The translations under genes were made by a program, and so were the position numbers. 57,849 bases of DNA from Alphaproteobacteria bacterium (GTDB lineage Bacteria; Pseudomonadota; Alphaproteobacteria; M2410), in NCBI GenBank assembly GCA_030614785.1, contig JAUWTJ010000017.1:1-57849 (forward strand). The letters run 5' to 3'. Positions 1-8,457 of the stretch are shown piece by piece. The notes under the pieces were generated by a model. The model saw only the letters and a list, made by a program, of their open reading frames with translations. It searched no databases and was not told where the DNA came from. Position 1 is the stretch's first letter, and every line of letters starts with the position of its first letter.

Positions 1-251
1 ACGGCGCCATCATGAAAGCCCTGCCGCTGCGGCAGTTGGTCAAGCTTGGCACGGATCCAGGTTTCTTCCTGCGCGGCAAAGCTCAAAGCTTCTTTCATGG
101 ATTTTTTTGTTGGTGCGGTGACGTGCACTTCGCCTGTGGTGTGGTCAATTTTCAGGATCATCCGGCGCGCACGCGGATTATGTCTTACACGGAGCGTGAT
201 GGTTCGCCCGCCCAGATCAATCTGTGTTATTAAATTGGCATGCGTCGCCAT
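1..251 (-). CDS. YgjP-like (DUF45) M48-type metallopeptidase, 5' part only
   Basis: The first 83 codons of a gene that runs off the left edge, starting at the ATG at 251-249. The visible protein has the N-terminal pattern of the YgjP/DUF45 family: a basic stretch RRMILKID, then a short beta-rich segment with VTAP, then a helix ending in WIRAKLDQLP, and a DG motif at the cut. The zinc-binding HExxH motif that would confirm a peptidase lies outside the window. The family is a SprT-like zinc metallopeptidase group of uncertain substrate. It lies 73 bp downstream of phaZ on the same strand, so the two may be co-transcribed. Family assignment rests on the N-terminal pattern only. Confidence 0.7.
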   Translation of the reverse strand, partial: MATHANLITQIDLGGRTITLRVRHNPRARRMILKIDHTTGEVHVTAPTKKSMKEALSFAAQEETWIRAKLDQLPQRQGFHDGA

Positions 252-324
252 GGCGTATCGGGCACCTGGATTGATGGAATCAACAATCCGGCAGAATAGT
301 CAAAATAGCGTTGGAAAGCTTGCG

Positions 325-1584
325 CTATTTACTATTGTGGGTGCGAATAAAATCACGGACTGCAGGTTGAATATTGGTCCGCCAGCGCGCGCCGTTAAAG
401 ACGCCGTAGTGACCCGCCTCCGGTTCGATGTGATCGGCATGCAGGGTGTCCGGCAAATTGACACACAGATCGTGCGCCGCCTGGGTCTGGCCAACACCGG
501 AGATATCATCCTTTTCGCCCTCGACAGTGAACAGAGCCGTGTCAGTAATGGCGCCGGGATCAACAAGACGGCCGCGATGCATGAAGGTGCCGCAGGCCAG
601 ATTGCGATCCTGAAACACGACCTGGACCGTCTGCAGGTAGAACTCTTCTGTCAGATCCATAACCGACAGATATTCATCATAGAAGTCGCGGTGCTTTTCG
701 GTCGAATCGCCGTCACCCTCAACAAGGTTCTGGAACATCTTGTGGTGGGCCGAGACATGGCTGTCCATGTTCATGGCCATGAAGGAGCCCAGCTGAATGA
801 AACCGGGATAAACCCGGCGCATGAAGCCTGAATGGGGGAACGGCACGCTCATGACGACGTTGTTTTTGAACCAGGAAAGCGGTTTGCTTTCGGCCAGTTC
901 GGTCGGTGCGGTCGGGCTCTTTGACGTATCAATCGGGCTGCCCATAATTGTCAGGGAGGCCGGGCGGCACGGATCGCTGTCCTGGGCCATTACAGCGGTT
1001 GCGGCAAGGGCGGCCGGACCAGGCTGGCAGACCGCCAGCATATGAGTGTTCGGACCGATGTGCTGCACGGCTCGAATGAGCGTGTCGACAAAGTCGTTCA
1101 GATCAAAAGTACCGCAGGCCAATGGGACCGCACGGGCATCAGCCCAGTCGGTGATCCATACGTCGTGCTCGGGAAGCATGGCCTCGACGGTGCCGCGCAA
1201 CAGCGTTGCGTAGTGGCCGGACATCGGCGCGACGATGAGAACTTTTGGATCGCTTTCGGCTTTCTTGCGCGCTTTTGCGGGGAGCACAGAGAGATCGCGT
1301 TCAAAGTGGATCAGGGTGCAAAAGGTCCCATCCACTTCGCGGGTTTCGAGGATCGGAACCAGAGTGCCCTCGACGAGCGTGTCATGCAGACCAAATTCCG
1401 GCTTGCCATAGCGCCGGGTGGTTGATTCAAAAACATCGAGCGCTGCGGCGACGGATTTTCCGGCAGCAGTATGAGCCCAGGGGTTCAATTGATTTTCGAG
1501 GAGTTTCTGGCTCAAACCGGCCAGGGATCTCAGCGGCGCCAGCGCCGCGTGATTGAATTCATAAACCTGATAAAGCACGCGCAC
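325..1584 (-). CDS. phaZ: Intracellular poly(3-hydroxyalkanoate) depolymerase PhaZ
   Basis: A 419-residue protein that hydrolyses stored polyhydroxyalkanoate granules in the cytoplasm. The lipase-box-like motif is AVCQPGP with the nucleophile Cys186, as in the Cys-type intracellular depolymerases. The other likely triad members are Asp359 or Asp360 in VEGEKDDISG and His392 in EAGHYGVF, which match the spacing known for the Ralstonia/Cupriavidus PhaZ1 family. The start chosen is the GTG at 1584, four bases after AGGAG. A second in-frame GTG at 1578 has a spacing of ten and would also work. A longer reading to 1710 exists, but its first 42 residues are unlike the family and have no ribosome site. 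The length is normal for the family. Confidence 0.93.
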   Translation of the reverse strand: MRVLYQVYEFNHAALAPLRSLAGLSQKLLENQLNPWAHTAAGKSVAAALDVFESTTRRYGKPEFGLHDTLVEGTLVPILETREVDGTFCTLIHFERDLSVLPAKARKKAESDPKVLIVAPMSGHYATLLRGTVEAMLPEHDVWITDWADARAVPLACGTFDLNDFVDTLIRAVQHIGPNTHMLAVCQPGPAALAATAVMAQDSDPCRPASLTIMGSPIDTSKSPTAPTELAESKPLSWFKNNVVMSVPFPHSGFMRRVYPGFIQLGSFMAMNMDSHVSAHHKMFQNLVEGDGDSTEKHRDFYDEYLSVMDLTEEFYLQTVQVVFQDRNLACGTFMHRGRLVDPGAITDTALFTVEGEKDDISGVGQTQAAHDLCVNLPDTLHADHIEPEAGHYGVFNGARWRTNIQPAVRDFIRTHNSK

Positions 1585-1699
1585 ACTACTCCTGACTTGT
1601 GATCCCCGGGATGAGGATCTCCGGCCCGATTTGTATCCGGGCTTCTTGTTAGTGCAGTAACCCTGGAGTGACCGAGCGGTTTCGGGCTCCAGACTTATG

Positions 1700-1710
1700 T
1701 TGCAGTGCAA
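1700..1710. promoter_or_regulatory. Perfect inverted repeat upstream of phaZ, possible operator
   Basis: TTGCAGTGCAA is a perfect palindrome around a central G, about 116 bp upstream of the chosen phaZ start. PHA genes of alphaproteobacteria are often controlled by PhaR, which binds TGC/GCA dyads, so an operator is a reasonable guess. No PhaR gene is in the window and the assignment is an inference from the dyad alone. Confidence 0.25.
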
Positions 1711-1805
1711 TATGCTAGCTGAGTTGTTACCATAGTCAAAACATAATTATGAAATTGTGACTTCATTGTCCGGACATTGCCACAAAGTCCATTAATTACA
1801 TGTAC

Positions 1806-2468
1806 TTAAGGAAGATGAGGGGCGATTTCTGTGGCCATATCCTTTGGTGACGAGGGGCTCATGAAATGGGCGACATAGGCCCCGTTCGGACCCATCAAGT
1901 AAAAGATATTCATGTGATCGACGCCGTAGCTGTCAGGGTTGGCGTCGTCGAGCGGTTCGGTCTTGCGGTAATACATCTTGTAAGCGGCGGCGACGGCGGC
2001 GATGTCTTCGGGGGCGCCGGTCAGGCCGATGAGGCCGGGACGGAAGGATGCGAGATAGTGCTTTATGACCTCCGGGGTGTCCCGCTCGGGGTCAATTGTG
2101 ATGAAAATTGGCTGGATTGCTGCGGCATCGGGGCCAAGTCGGGCGAGAGTGTCGTCCATGAGCTGAAGCGCCAGCGGGCAGACATCCGGACACCAGGTGT
2201 AGCCGAAATAGATCAACATGAAGCGTCCGGCAAAATCCTGGTCCGTTACGGTCTTGCCGTCATGAGTGACAAGCTGAAAGGGCCCGCCCACGCTGGCAAT
2301 TCCGCTGTAGCGCGCGGTGTCCTCCGGTGATTTTTGCCCCCCGATCCCGGTGAAGCTCCAGATGAGGAAGCTCACGCCAATGCCGGCAAGCGCGGCCAAA
2401 CCCATGGCCAGCAGTCGTCGGCGCATGGAAAACTGTGAGGATGATGTGCCGCCCGGGTCCTGGCTCAT
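1806..2468 (-). CDS. senC: SCO1/SenC/PrrC family copper-binding thioredoxin-fold protein
   Basis: A 220-residue membrane-anchored periplasmic protein. An N-terminal transmembrane segment (about residues 17-40, after a basic MRRR) is followed by a thioredoxin fold. The copper ligands are visible: Cys93 and Cys97 in WCPDVCP and His185 in VDHMN. The family delivers copper to the CuA site of cytochrome c oxidase and can act as a thiol reductase. It is divergent from regB, the arrangement related to the regB / regA-senC (prrBCA) loci of Rhodobacter and relatives, where the protein helps to couple oxidase status to the sensor kinase. The length and motifs are complete. The start ATG at 2468 is preceded by a weak AGG-like site. 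Confidence 0.93.
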   Translation of the reverse strand: MSQDPGGTSSSQFSMRRRLLAMGLAALAGIGVSFLIWSFTGIGGQKSPEDTARYSGIASVGGPFQLVTHDGKTVTDQDFAGRFMLIYFGYTWCPDVCPLALQLMDDTLARLGPDAAAIQPIFITIDPERDTPEVIKHYLASFRPGLIGLTGAPEDIAAVAAAYKMYYRKTEPLDDANPDSYGVDHMNIFYLMGPNGAYVAHFMSPSSPKDMATEIAPHLP

Positions 2469-2677
2469 AGAATTTTCCTGATGCTTCGAGGGTGTGGGGT
2501 ATCGCCAGAGGGTATCGCAAAAGGACTTGGCGACTCATTGATAATAGACGGACCCGCGTCGGCGTGGAAGCCTTTGCGAGGCAAGCGCGCTTTTTTTGTC
2601 CGGATTTGCGGTTTGCCTGCCCGGCCATATCGGGGCATAACCGGGGGTGATGACCTGGTAAGAATGAGGAAGCCCTG
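2469..2677. promoter_or_regulatory. Divergent senC/regB promoter region with 9-bp direct repeats
   Basis: A 209-bp spacer that must hold both divergent promoters. It contains two exact copies of GGGTATCGC at 2497-2505 and 2510-2518, 13 bp apart start to start, close to the senC side. Such spacing suits a dimeric regulator on about one helical turn. RegA autoregulation is known in related systems, but the repeats do not clearly match its published consensus. No gene is seen here. Confidence 0.4.
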
Positions 2678-4078
2678 TTGAGCACTGACAGCGTAAGAAC
2701 AAAAATGCCCGGCGCGGGCGCGCCGCGACCCGGCGTGGCACCGACGGATGCGTTGTCGGCGGGAATTCGCCTGCAGAGCCTGATAATGACCCGCTGGCTG
2801 GCGATTGCCGGCCAGGGGTTTGCGCTTCTGATCGTTCTGTTTGTCTTCGGATTTGATTTTCCGTTTATTGCCTGCGCGGCGGTGGTTACGGCAAGCGTAG
2901 TCCTCAATATTGCGGCAACTGCGGCGTTTCCGGCCAGCAAGCGTTTGTCTGATCGGGAGGCCGCGCTTTATCTCGCCTTTGATATTATCCAGTTGTCGAC
3001 GCTATTGCTGCTGACCGGCGGATTGCACAACCCGTTCTGCATCCTCATCCTGGCGCCGGTTGTGGTTTCGGCGTCAAGCCTGTCAGGGCGCTCCACTATA
3101 TTGCTTGTCGGGCTCGCGCTGGCCTGTGTTTCGGGGCTTGGTCTGCTGTCGCTGTCACTTCCGTGGATCCCCGGCGAGAGCTTCGTTATTCCGCTGATGT
3201 ATCAGGTCGGGATCTGGAGCGCCCTGGTTCTGGGCATTGTCTTTACGGCGGCTTACGGTTGGCGCATCGCATTTGAGACCCGCGCCATGTCGGAAGCCCT
3301 GACGGCGACCCGTTTTGTCCTGGCGCGCGAACAACGCCTGTCTGCTGTTGGCGGCCTGGCAGCAGCTGCCGCGCATGAGCTGGGCACACCGCTGGGTACC
3401 ATCGCGCTGGTGGCCAGTGATCTGGCGGATAGCGCAGCCGATGAGGCAATCTTCAAAGAGGATATCAGCCTGCTGCTCAGCCAGGTCGACCGTTGCCGTA
3501 AAATTCTGAGGCAATTGTCAGCCGACCCCCATATCGGCGATGCCGTCTACGATACCCTTGATCTTGGGACGTTGTTGCACGAGCTTGCCGACAGCGTTCC
3601 GGCAGGCTCGCCTTTGGTGAGGGTTCACCTTTTGCCGCACGACCGATTTGCTGATGGCGAGGATCTCATTGATGAGCCCGTTCTGGCGCGTCGCCCGGAA
3701 ATCATTTATGGCCTCGGTAATATTTTGAACAACGCTGTGGATTTTGCGAAATCCGAAGTTGTGATCAAGGCGGATTGGGTGGATACGCGGCTCAGCATAG
3801 AGATTTCCGATGATGGTCCGGGCTTCGCGGCGCAGGTTATCGACCGCCTCGGTGAGCCCTATCTGACAACTCGGCCAAGACGCAATGTCAATGTCGGACG
3901 CGGTGATCACGAAGGCCTTGGGCTCGGGGTTTTCATTGCCAGGACATTGCTCGGGCGAACCGGCGGCGTCATGGAGTTTCACAATCGCTCTGACGGCCAC
4001 GGCGCAACCGTGTCGGTCATCTGGCCGGATGGAATTCTGGATCAGGATGTGCTGGTGGACGGTGTTGCGAAAAATTGA
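2678..4078 (+). CDS. regB: Redox sensor histidine kinase RegB/PrrB/ActS
   Basis: A 466-residue membrane sensor kinase. About six transmembrane helices (residues 35-190) carry GGLHNPF at 114-120, matching the quinone-binding heptapeptide GGLQNPF of RegB apart from Gln to His. The H-box HELGTPLG has the phosphoacceptor His233. Cys273 in DRCRKIL is the redox-active cysteine position of RegB. N and G boxes (NNAVDFA, DDGPGF, GLGLGVF) complete the ATPase domain. The start is a TTG at 2678 with GAGGA seven bases upstream; an ATG at 2705 has no comparable site. RegB phosphorylates RegA when respiration is limited, controlling energy metabolism genes. The regA gene follows directly. Confidence 0.95.
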   Translation: MSTDSVRTKMPGAGAPRPGVAPTDALSAGIRLQSLIMTRWLAIAGQGFALLIVLFVFGFDFPFIACAAVVTASVVLNIAATAAFPASKRLSDREAALYLAFDIIQLSTLLLLTGGLHNPFCILILAPVVVSASSLSGRSTILLVGLALACVSGLGLLSLSLPWIPGESFVIPLMYQVGIWSALVLGIVFTAAYGWRIAFETRAMSEALTATRFVLAREQRLSAVGGLAAAAAHELGTPLGTIALVASDLADSAADEAIFKEDISLLLSQVDRCRKILRQLSADPHIGDAVYDTLDLGTLLHELADSVPAGSPLVRVHLLPHDRFADGEDLIDEPVLARRPEIIYGLGNILNNAVDFAKSEVVIKADWVDTRLSIEISDDGPGFAAQVIDRLGEPYLTTRPRRNVNVGRGDHEGLGLGVFIARTLLGRTGGVMEFHNRSDGHGATVSVIWPDGILDQDVLVDGVAKN

Positions 4079-4165
4079 ATACTGATTTACCTATGCGGCG
4101 AAACTACCTAGTATAAAACAGTGCCAGTAGCGAAATACATGGACAAGTGCCCGGGAGAAAAGACG

Positions 4166-4735
4166 ATGACAGAGCAAACACCGGATGGTGGTGCGGCAGA
4201 GCAAGATGGCGACGCATTGGACTTGTTGATCATCGATGATGACGCCCCGTTTCGTGATCGTCTCGGGCGGGCTATGGAGAAGCGCGGATTTGTGGTGACC
4301 ACGGCCGGGTCGGTTGTGGAAGCCTCGGCCCTCATTCGCCAGTCTCCGCCCTCGTTCGCGATTATTGACCTGCGCCTTGAAGATGGCAATGGCCTTGATC
4401 TGGTTGATCTCCTGCATGACCTCAGACCTGATGCGCGCGCCGTCATGCTGACCGGCTACGGCAACCTTGCCACCGCTGTTTCGGCTGTGAAGCGCGGCGC
4501 GATTGATTATTTGTCAAAACCTGCTGACCCCGATGACGTTGAAAAGGCGCTGCTTGCGGCGCCCGATGCCCTGCCTGCGCCACCGGACAATCCGATGTCA
4601 GCAGACCGGGTGCGCTGGGAACATATTCTGCGTGTCTATGAGCTGTGCGACAGAAATGTTTCGGAGACAGCCCGGCGCCTCAATATGCACCGCCGTACGT
4701 TGCAGCGTATTCTGGCTAAACGCTCGCCGCGCTAG
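4166..4735 (+). CDS. regA: Redox response regulator RegA/PrrA/ActR
   Basis: A 189-residue response regulator paired with regB. The receiver domain has the acidic pocket IIDDD near residues 25-29, the phosphoacceptor Asp68 in AIIDLRLEDG and the conserved Lys in YLSKPAD. The C-terminal Fis-type helix-turn-helix (NVSETARRLNMHRRTLQRI) is nearly diagnostic for the RegA/ActR/PrrA group. The start is the ATG at 4166, with GGAG eight bases upstream; a longer reading from 4121 lacks a site and would be unusually long. The 87 bp after regB suggest co-transcription. It probably regulates electron-transport, oxidase and carbon-storage genes, as in relatives. Confidence 0.95.
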   Translation: MTEQTPDGGAAEQDGDALDLLIIDDDAPFRDRLGRAMEKRGFVVTTAGSVVEASALIRQSPPSFAIIDLRLEDGNGLDLVDLLHDLRPDARAVMLTGYGNLATAVSAVKRGAIDYLSKPADPDDVEKALLAAPDALPAPPDNPMSADRVRWEHILRVYELCDRNVSETARRLNMHRRTLQRILAKRSPR

Positions 4736-4896
4736 GTGAGCCTGGTTGCTGATTATGTAACCGATTGTGGCTTCAAACTTATCGAATTGGGTAAGACAAT
4801 TGTAAATCCGCGAGGTTAGGCGTGCCGGGTGAAGCGCCTGCACTTGTTCGGGCGCGCTGCGGCCATGGCCGCCTGAAGCCCTTGCAAGGATCCTCG

Positions 4897-6252
4897 ATGC
4901 CGGTACGGAAACAGCACTTACCTGAGCCGGAAGAGCTTTTTCTTGACTACGTAAAGAGAATGGCGCGGCATCGCGATGGACGCGAAGTGTTGTTGGTTCA
5001 TATGTCGAAACTCGATTTCGGCAATCGGAACCGTCATCACGTCGAACTTGTCACCGCGCGGCTTGGTCAGGTTGCGCGCAAATTTGATGGCAGAGTCTTC
5101 AAGTTGGCGAACGACGACATTGCCTGTGTGGTGCGTGAAGCTTCCCCCGGCGTGATCGACAATGTCCTGTTCGAGGTTCGCTACGGATTTTCCACGGATG
5201 CACTGGTGCAGGCTGAAGACGCCGGAGATGCGGTTTTCATCGAGCGGTTTGATGTCCGATGGGATTATGAGACTGTGGAGAAGCTGGCAAAGGAACGCCT
5301 TGCATCCTTAAAGACCATTCTTTCAAACCCCGTGAGCGCACCTGAGGATAAGTCTGGCGGTGATGCCAAAAACTCGCCGATGCGCGCTGATGCGGCCGCA
5401 CCGGGAAAGTCTCCGGTGAAAAAAAAGGCCAGTCTGGTTGCGATGGATCCCAGGAAACGCAAGCCGGAGACCAGGCCGGTGCCTGACAGTGCGGCCCGGA
5501 TGGTGTCCGGCCCGCTCGATCAGTGGCTGGCGGAAAATACCGTGACTGCCGGCGGTACTGCCCTGCCCCTCAATGAAGTTATACGCCCGATATCGATTTG
5601 CGACATTGCCCACCCTGGTCAGCCTCCTGTCGGTGCCACCCTGCAGGTCAATCAGCGCGACCTGACTGACACTTACGCCCGTGCAAGCGGTATGAGGATG
5701 GCTGAGCGGCTTGAAGGGTATCTGCTGGAAGAGGCCGAGACGAGCCTGGTTCAACTGCTGGGCTCGCTCGTGTCGCCGAACCCAAATCTTCGACAGTCTG
5801 TTTGCCTGTCGCCGCAGATCATTTTGAGCCCGGCTTTTCTGCTGGCCTCCCGGGCATGGCGCAAGGCAGGGAAAAACGGCACACTATTCTGGTTTGATCC
5901 TGATGACATTGATCAGGAAACGCTGCCGATGCCCTATATTGCGGATTTTCTCCACGACATGGGCCACCTTGTCGGCATACGCGGACTTGTTCCCGGCGAC
6001 CTGGGATCGTGTTCGGCACGTCTGCCTCAGGTTGATGGCTGGGCCTTGAAGTGGCCGGAGCTGGATCTCAGGCGTACGCCGCAAGGGGAGATTGACAGTC
6101 TTAAGCGGGCCCTGGGCAAATGGGGCGCCGAGCATTGCTTCGTTCAGGGTATTAACAGTCAGGACAAGGCGGTGGCTGCCAAAGCCTTCGGGTTCCGTTA
6201 TGCCGAATGTACGGATGTCGCCTCGGTGAAGCTGTTTTCAAGACCTTTCTAG
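4897..6252 (+). CDS. Uncharacterised protein, probably degenerate GGDEF/EAL-like
   Basis: A 451-residue protein without a clear family name. Residues about 25-115 resemble a degenerate GGDEF fold: a LLVHMSKLDF strand, a helix, then FKLANDDIACVV where an active protein would have RxGGDEFxxLL. A Lys/Pro/Ala-rich linker follows (about 145-205). The last 200 residues resemble an EAL barrel that lacks the EAL and DDFG catalytic motifs but keeps the order of strands. If correct it would be a catalytically dead c-di-GMP-type protein, a binder or scaffold. The start is the ATG at 4897, six bases after AGGA; a GTG at 4822 with GAGG upstream is possible. It shares the CTAG bases at its stop with mmcB. 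Fold assignment is inference. Confidence 0.6.
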   Translation: MPVRKQHLPEPEELFLDYVKRMARHRDGREVLLVHMSKLDFGNRNRHHVELVTARLGQVARKFDGRVFKLANDDIACVVREASPGVIDNVLFEVRYGFSTDALVQAEDAGDAVFIERFDVRWDYETVEKLAKERLASLKTILSNPVSAPEDKSGGDAKNSPMRADAAAPGKSPVKKKASLVAMDPRKRKPETRPVPDSAARMVSGPLDQWLAENTVTAGGTALPLNEVIRPISICDIAHPGQPPVGATLQVNQRDLTDTYARASGMRMAERLEGYLLEEAETSLVQLLGSLVSPNPNLRQSVCLSPQIILSPAFLLASRAWRKAGKNGTLFWFDPDDIDQETLPMPYIADFLHDMGHLVGIRGLVPGDLGSCSARLPQVDGWALKWPELDLRRTPQGEIDSLKRALGKWGAEHCFVQGINSQDKAVAAKAFGFRYAECTDVASVKLFSRPF

Positions 6253-6743
6253 ATCGTTCTCACCTGATCGTCCGCCAGGTTTGCCATCAGCCGTGATGCG
6301 GCAATGCGGGCGAACCGCAGCGTTACGGCCTTGCGCCGCGCTGCCTTCAGCGTCCTGTCTGGTCCCTGGGACGGATCGGCCCGCAGGATCTCTGCGCCAA
6401 AGCGATCCGCAATGATGATGCCGCAGGTTTCAGGCAGGATTTCAACCGGGAAGTCCGGCGCCACGGCAAAATAAAACGTGTCACAATATTCCAGGTAGTC
6501 CGGCCATTTTGCATCGCCGCGAAAATCAGCGATGGAGGATTTAATCTCGATGATGAGGATGCGGCCATCCTTGCCGAGAGCGGCGATGTCGGCGCGCCGG
6601 CCCGATGCCAGCGAAAATTCGCGAATTGATGCGAGCCCCATATCAAGCAGCAGGCGATCCGCGCCGCGGGCGATGTCACCCGCTGCCTGGTGCTCCGGTG
6701 CAGCCTGGTGTCCCGGGATGGCCTGTTCTGCGTCTTCTGTCAT
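6249..6743 (-). CDS. mmcB: MmcB family DNA-repair nuclease-like protein
   Basis: A 164-residue protein matching MmcB (COG5321), a predicted endonuclease of the PD-(D/E)xK fold linked to the alphaproteobacterial SOS and mutagenesis network. Visible features are an Asp in RRADIAAL, the catalytic-type IIEIKSS (E-x-K), and a downstream YLEYCDTFYFAV strand-helix unit typical of the family. The start is taken at the ATG at 6743; an in-frame ATG at 6767 and another at 6806 are alternatives, none with a strong ribosome site. It is convergent with the preceding gene: the palindromic CTAG at 6249-6252 contains the TAG stop of both genes. Confidence 0.85.
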   Translation of the reverse strand: MTEDAEQAIPGHQAAPEHQAAGDIARGADRLLLDMGLASIREFSLASGRRADIAALGKDGRILIIEIKSSIADFRGDAKWPDYLEYCDTFYFAVAPDFPVEILPETCGIIIADRFGAEILRADPSQGPDRTLKAARRKAVTLRFARIAASRLMANLADDQVRTI

Positions 6744-7147
6744 GGGTCCGTTATAGCGAAGGAGCATGGCAGGTCCAACCGCCACACGCTCACTTGTTTG
6801 GCCCACTTGTCTGGCCCACTTGTGGCGCCCCCTTGTATCAAAGCGTTACGCCTCTTTGGGCGCTCCTCGCGGCGAAAAGCCCTGAGCGTGCCTGATCACG
6901 TGTTTTTGTCCGGATATTTTACAACCGGCCTGGCCCGAATCCTGCAGATTTGGCGTCGCGGTTCTCATTGGTAAAACGTGGGGGCGGCACATGGAGCCAG
7001 TGTCCAACGGATTTGGGTGATCCAGGACACGCTGGAGCAGATCTTGATTTGAGCGCAAAAATGGGGTGCCGCTCGTCGAGATTTCCAGGCTCTGACTTGA
7101 GGATCGGGCTCTACCTCTCGCATGACGGGACGAGACCGCCTCATAAA
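6744..7147. other. Intergenic stretch with short imperfect repeat
   Basis: About 400 bp with no gene that I can support on either strand. Near 6791-6834, a CACTTGT-containing unit (CACTTGTTTGGCC, CACTTGTCTGGCC, CACTTGTGGCG) recurs three times and is followed by CCTTGT. This looks like local slippage. Nothing resembling a tRNA or known RNA was seen. The region may hold the mmcB promoter. Confidence 0.5.
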
Positions 7148-7192
7148 AAAGGCGGGTAACGTGTCGCGCGTTACCCGCCTTTCATTTTTTTG
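7148..7192. terminator. Strong, probably bidirectional Rho-independent terminator
   Basis: AAAGGCGGGTAAC (7148-7160) pairs perfectly with GTTACCCGCCTTT (7170-7182) around a 9-base loop, giving a 13-bp stem. On the plus strand it is followed by CATTTTTTT, and on the minus strand by a T-run after the stem (positions 7150 down to 7145). It lies 17 bp downstream of the ferritin-like gene (minus strand) and most likely ends that transcript. Confidence 0.9.
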
Positions 7193-7208
7193 CAGCGCTT
7201 ATGCGGGC

Positions 7209-8315
7209 CTACTCGGCGGCGACTGCGGTGCCCCGGAAGTTGACGGTCTTGAGGAAGGCAATGCCTTGTTCTGCGATTTCGTCGCCGATCATTTCGTCGC
7301 CCTCGCCTTTGAGCTCGTCCATGTCAACATAGGCTGAATAGAAGCTGCGGGTCCGATCCGTGATGATGCCGGCCTTGACCAGAGTTTTAATCAGGACACG
7401 GAAAATATTGGTGCTTTGCTGCATTTGCTCGCGGCGGCTTTCGTCGCCGAACATGGTGGCGAACTCTGCCATGATCTCTTTGTAATCAAGACCAAACTTG
7501 GCGTAGACATCTTTCATCTGTTCCGGGTTGACCAGGTTGAACAGAAGCGTCTGGAAGCAATGGGCGGCCCAGTCCTCGATGGTATTACGCTCGTCTTCAG
7601 ACAGGTGCGGCACTGTGCGGTCAGCCCAGATCTTGCCAAACTTGTGGTGGAAGGCCTCATCGGTCATCACCAGCTGGGTCAGGTGTTTCAGAAGCGGATC
7701 CTGAGACCGGGTGTGGAAGGTCGCAAAAGCGCCCATGGCAAGGCCTTCAACCAGCATCTGCATGCCGACGATCTTCTTGTAAACCGCTTCGGACGTGACC
7801 ATTTCATTGAGCAGCGTGCCGAGGGTTTCGCCGACCGGCGCCGGGCTGCCCCAGCGGGCCTCGATGTATTTGGTAAAGGCGGTGACGTGACGGGCTTCCT
7901 CGCGGGCCTGGTTGGCGGCATATTCCTGAGCGCCGGGGTCGCGCAGGATATGGCACAGGCTTGCCGACAGCGACAGCGCGCCTTGCTCGCCGTGCAGGAT
8001 GGACGAAATCATCCAGCGGGCAACCTCGTTGCCAAGCTCGATTTTTTCCTGATCGTTGAGGCGGCTTTGAACATAGTTGGTTCTGAGCGAGGCCATCATT
8101 TCCTCGGGCAGGATCATTTGTGTCTTCATGTCGAAGTCGTCTTCAAACGAGATATACCTGTCGTCGAGCGGATCCCAGAAATGATCATGAGTGGCGGAAA
8201 TGATTTTGTCGAAAGCGTCGGTGCGCTCGCCATAACGCTCGACCTCGAGCAGGGCCTGAAAGTCATCGGGGGAAACCGTGTTATAGGCCTCGTCCTTGGT
8301 GATCTGCTTTTCCAT
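7209..8315 (-). CDS. Ferritin-like di-iron domain protein
   Basis: A 368-residue, mostly helical soluble protein of the ferritin-like/ribonucleotide-reductase-like superfamily. Two metal-ligand motifs of a di-iron four-helix bundle are visible: EEARH in NQAREEARHVTAF and DEAFHHKFG further on, with partner glutamates (HGEQGAL, LVEGLAMG) in the intervening helices. The substrate is unknown; relatives are annotated only as ferritin-like, and oxygenase or oxidase chemistry would be an inference. The start is the ATG at 8315, directly after GGAGGACAAAG, an excellent ribosome site; a longer reading to 8345 is not needed. The gene appears monocistronic and ends at the strong hairpin 7148-7192. Confidence 0.85.
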   Translation of the reverse strand: MEKQITKDEAYNTVSPDDFQALLEVERYGERTDAFDKIISATHDHFWDPLDDRYISFEDDFDMKTQMILPEEMMASLRTNYVQSRLNDQEKIELGNEVARWMISSILHGEQGALSLSASLCHILRDPGAQEYAANQAREEARHVTAFTKYIEARWGSPAPVGETLGTLLNEMVTSEAVYKKIVGMQMLVEGLAMGAFATFHTRSQDPLLKHLTQLVMTDEAFHHKFGKIWADRTVPHLSEDERNTIEDWAAHCFQTLLFNLVNPEQMKDVYAKFGLDYKEIMAEFATMFGDESRREQMQQSTNIFRVLIKTLVKAGIITDRTRSFYSAYVDMDELKGEGDEMIGDEIAEQGIAFLKTVNFRGTAVAAE

Positions 8316-8457
8316 CTTTGTCCTCCAAAACGCGAAAATCCACACACTTCAGAGGGCACTCTATGTTTCATGCGTCTGATCCGCAAGAAAAAGATGACGG
8401 AGGTGTCAGGTTTGTGACCGGTTGACACTGAGACCTTGCGCCGTCTGAGACAGAGGT

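Noticed and set aside
1585-1710. Longer PhaZ reading to 1710
   Set aside because: The added 42 residues are basic and unlike the family, and the GTG at 1584 has AGGAG upstream.
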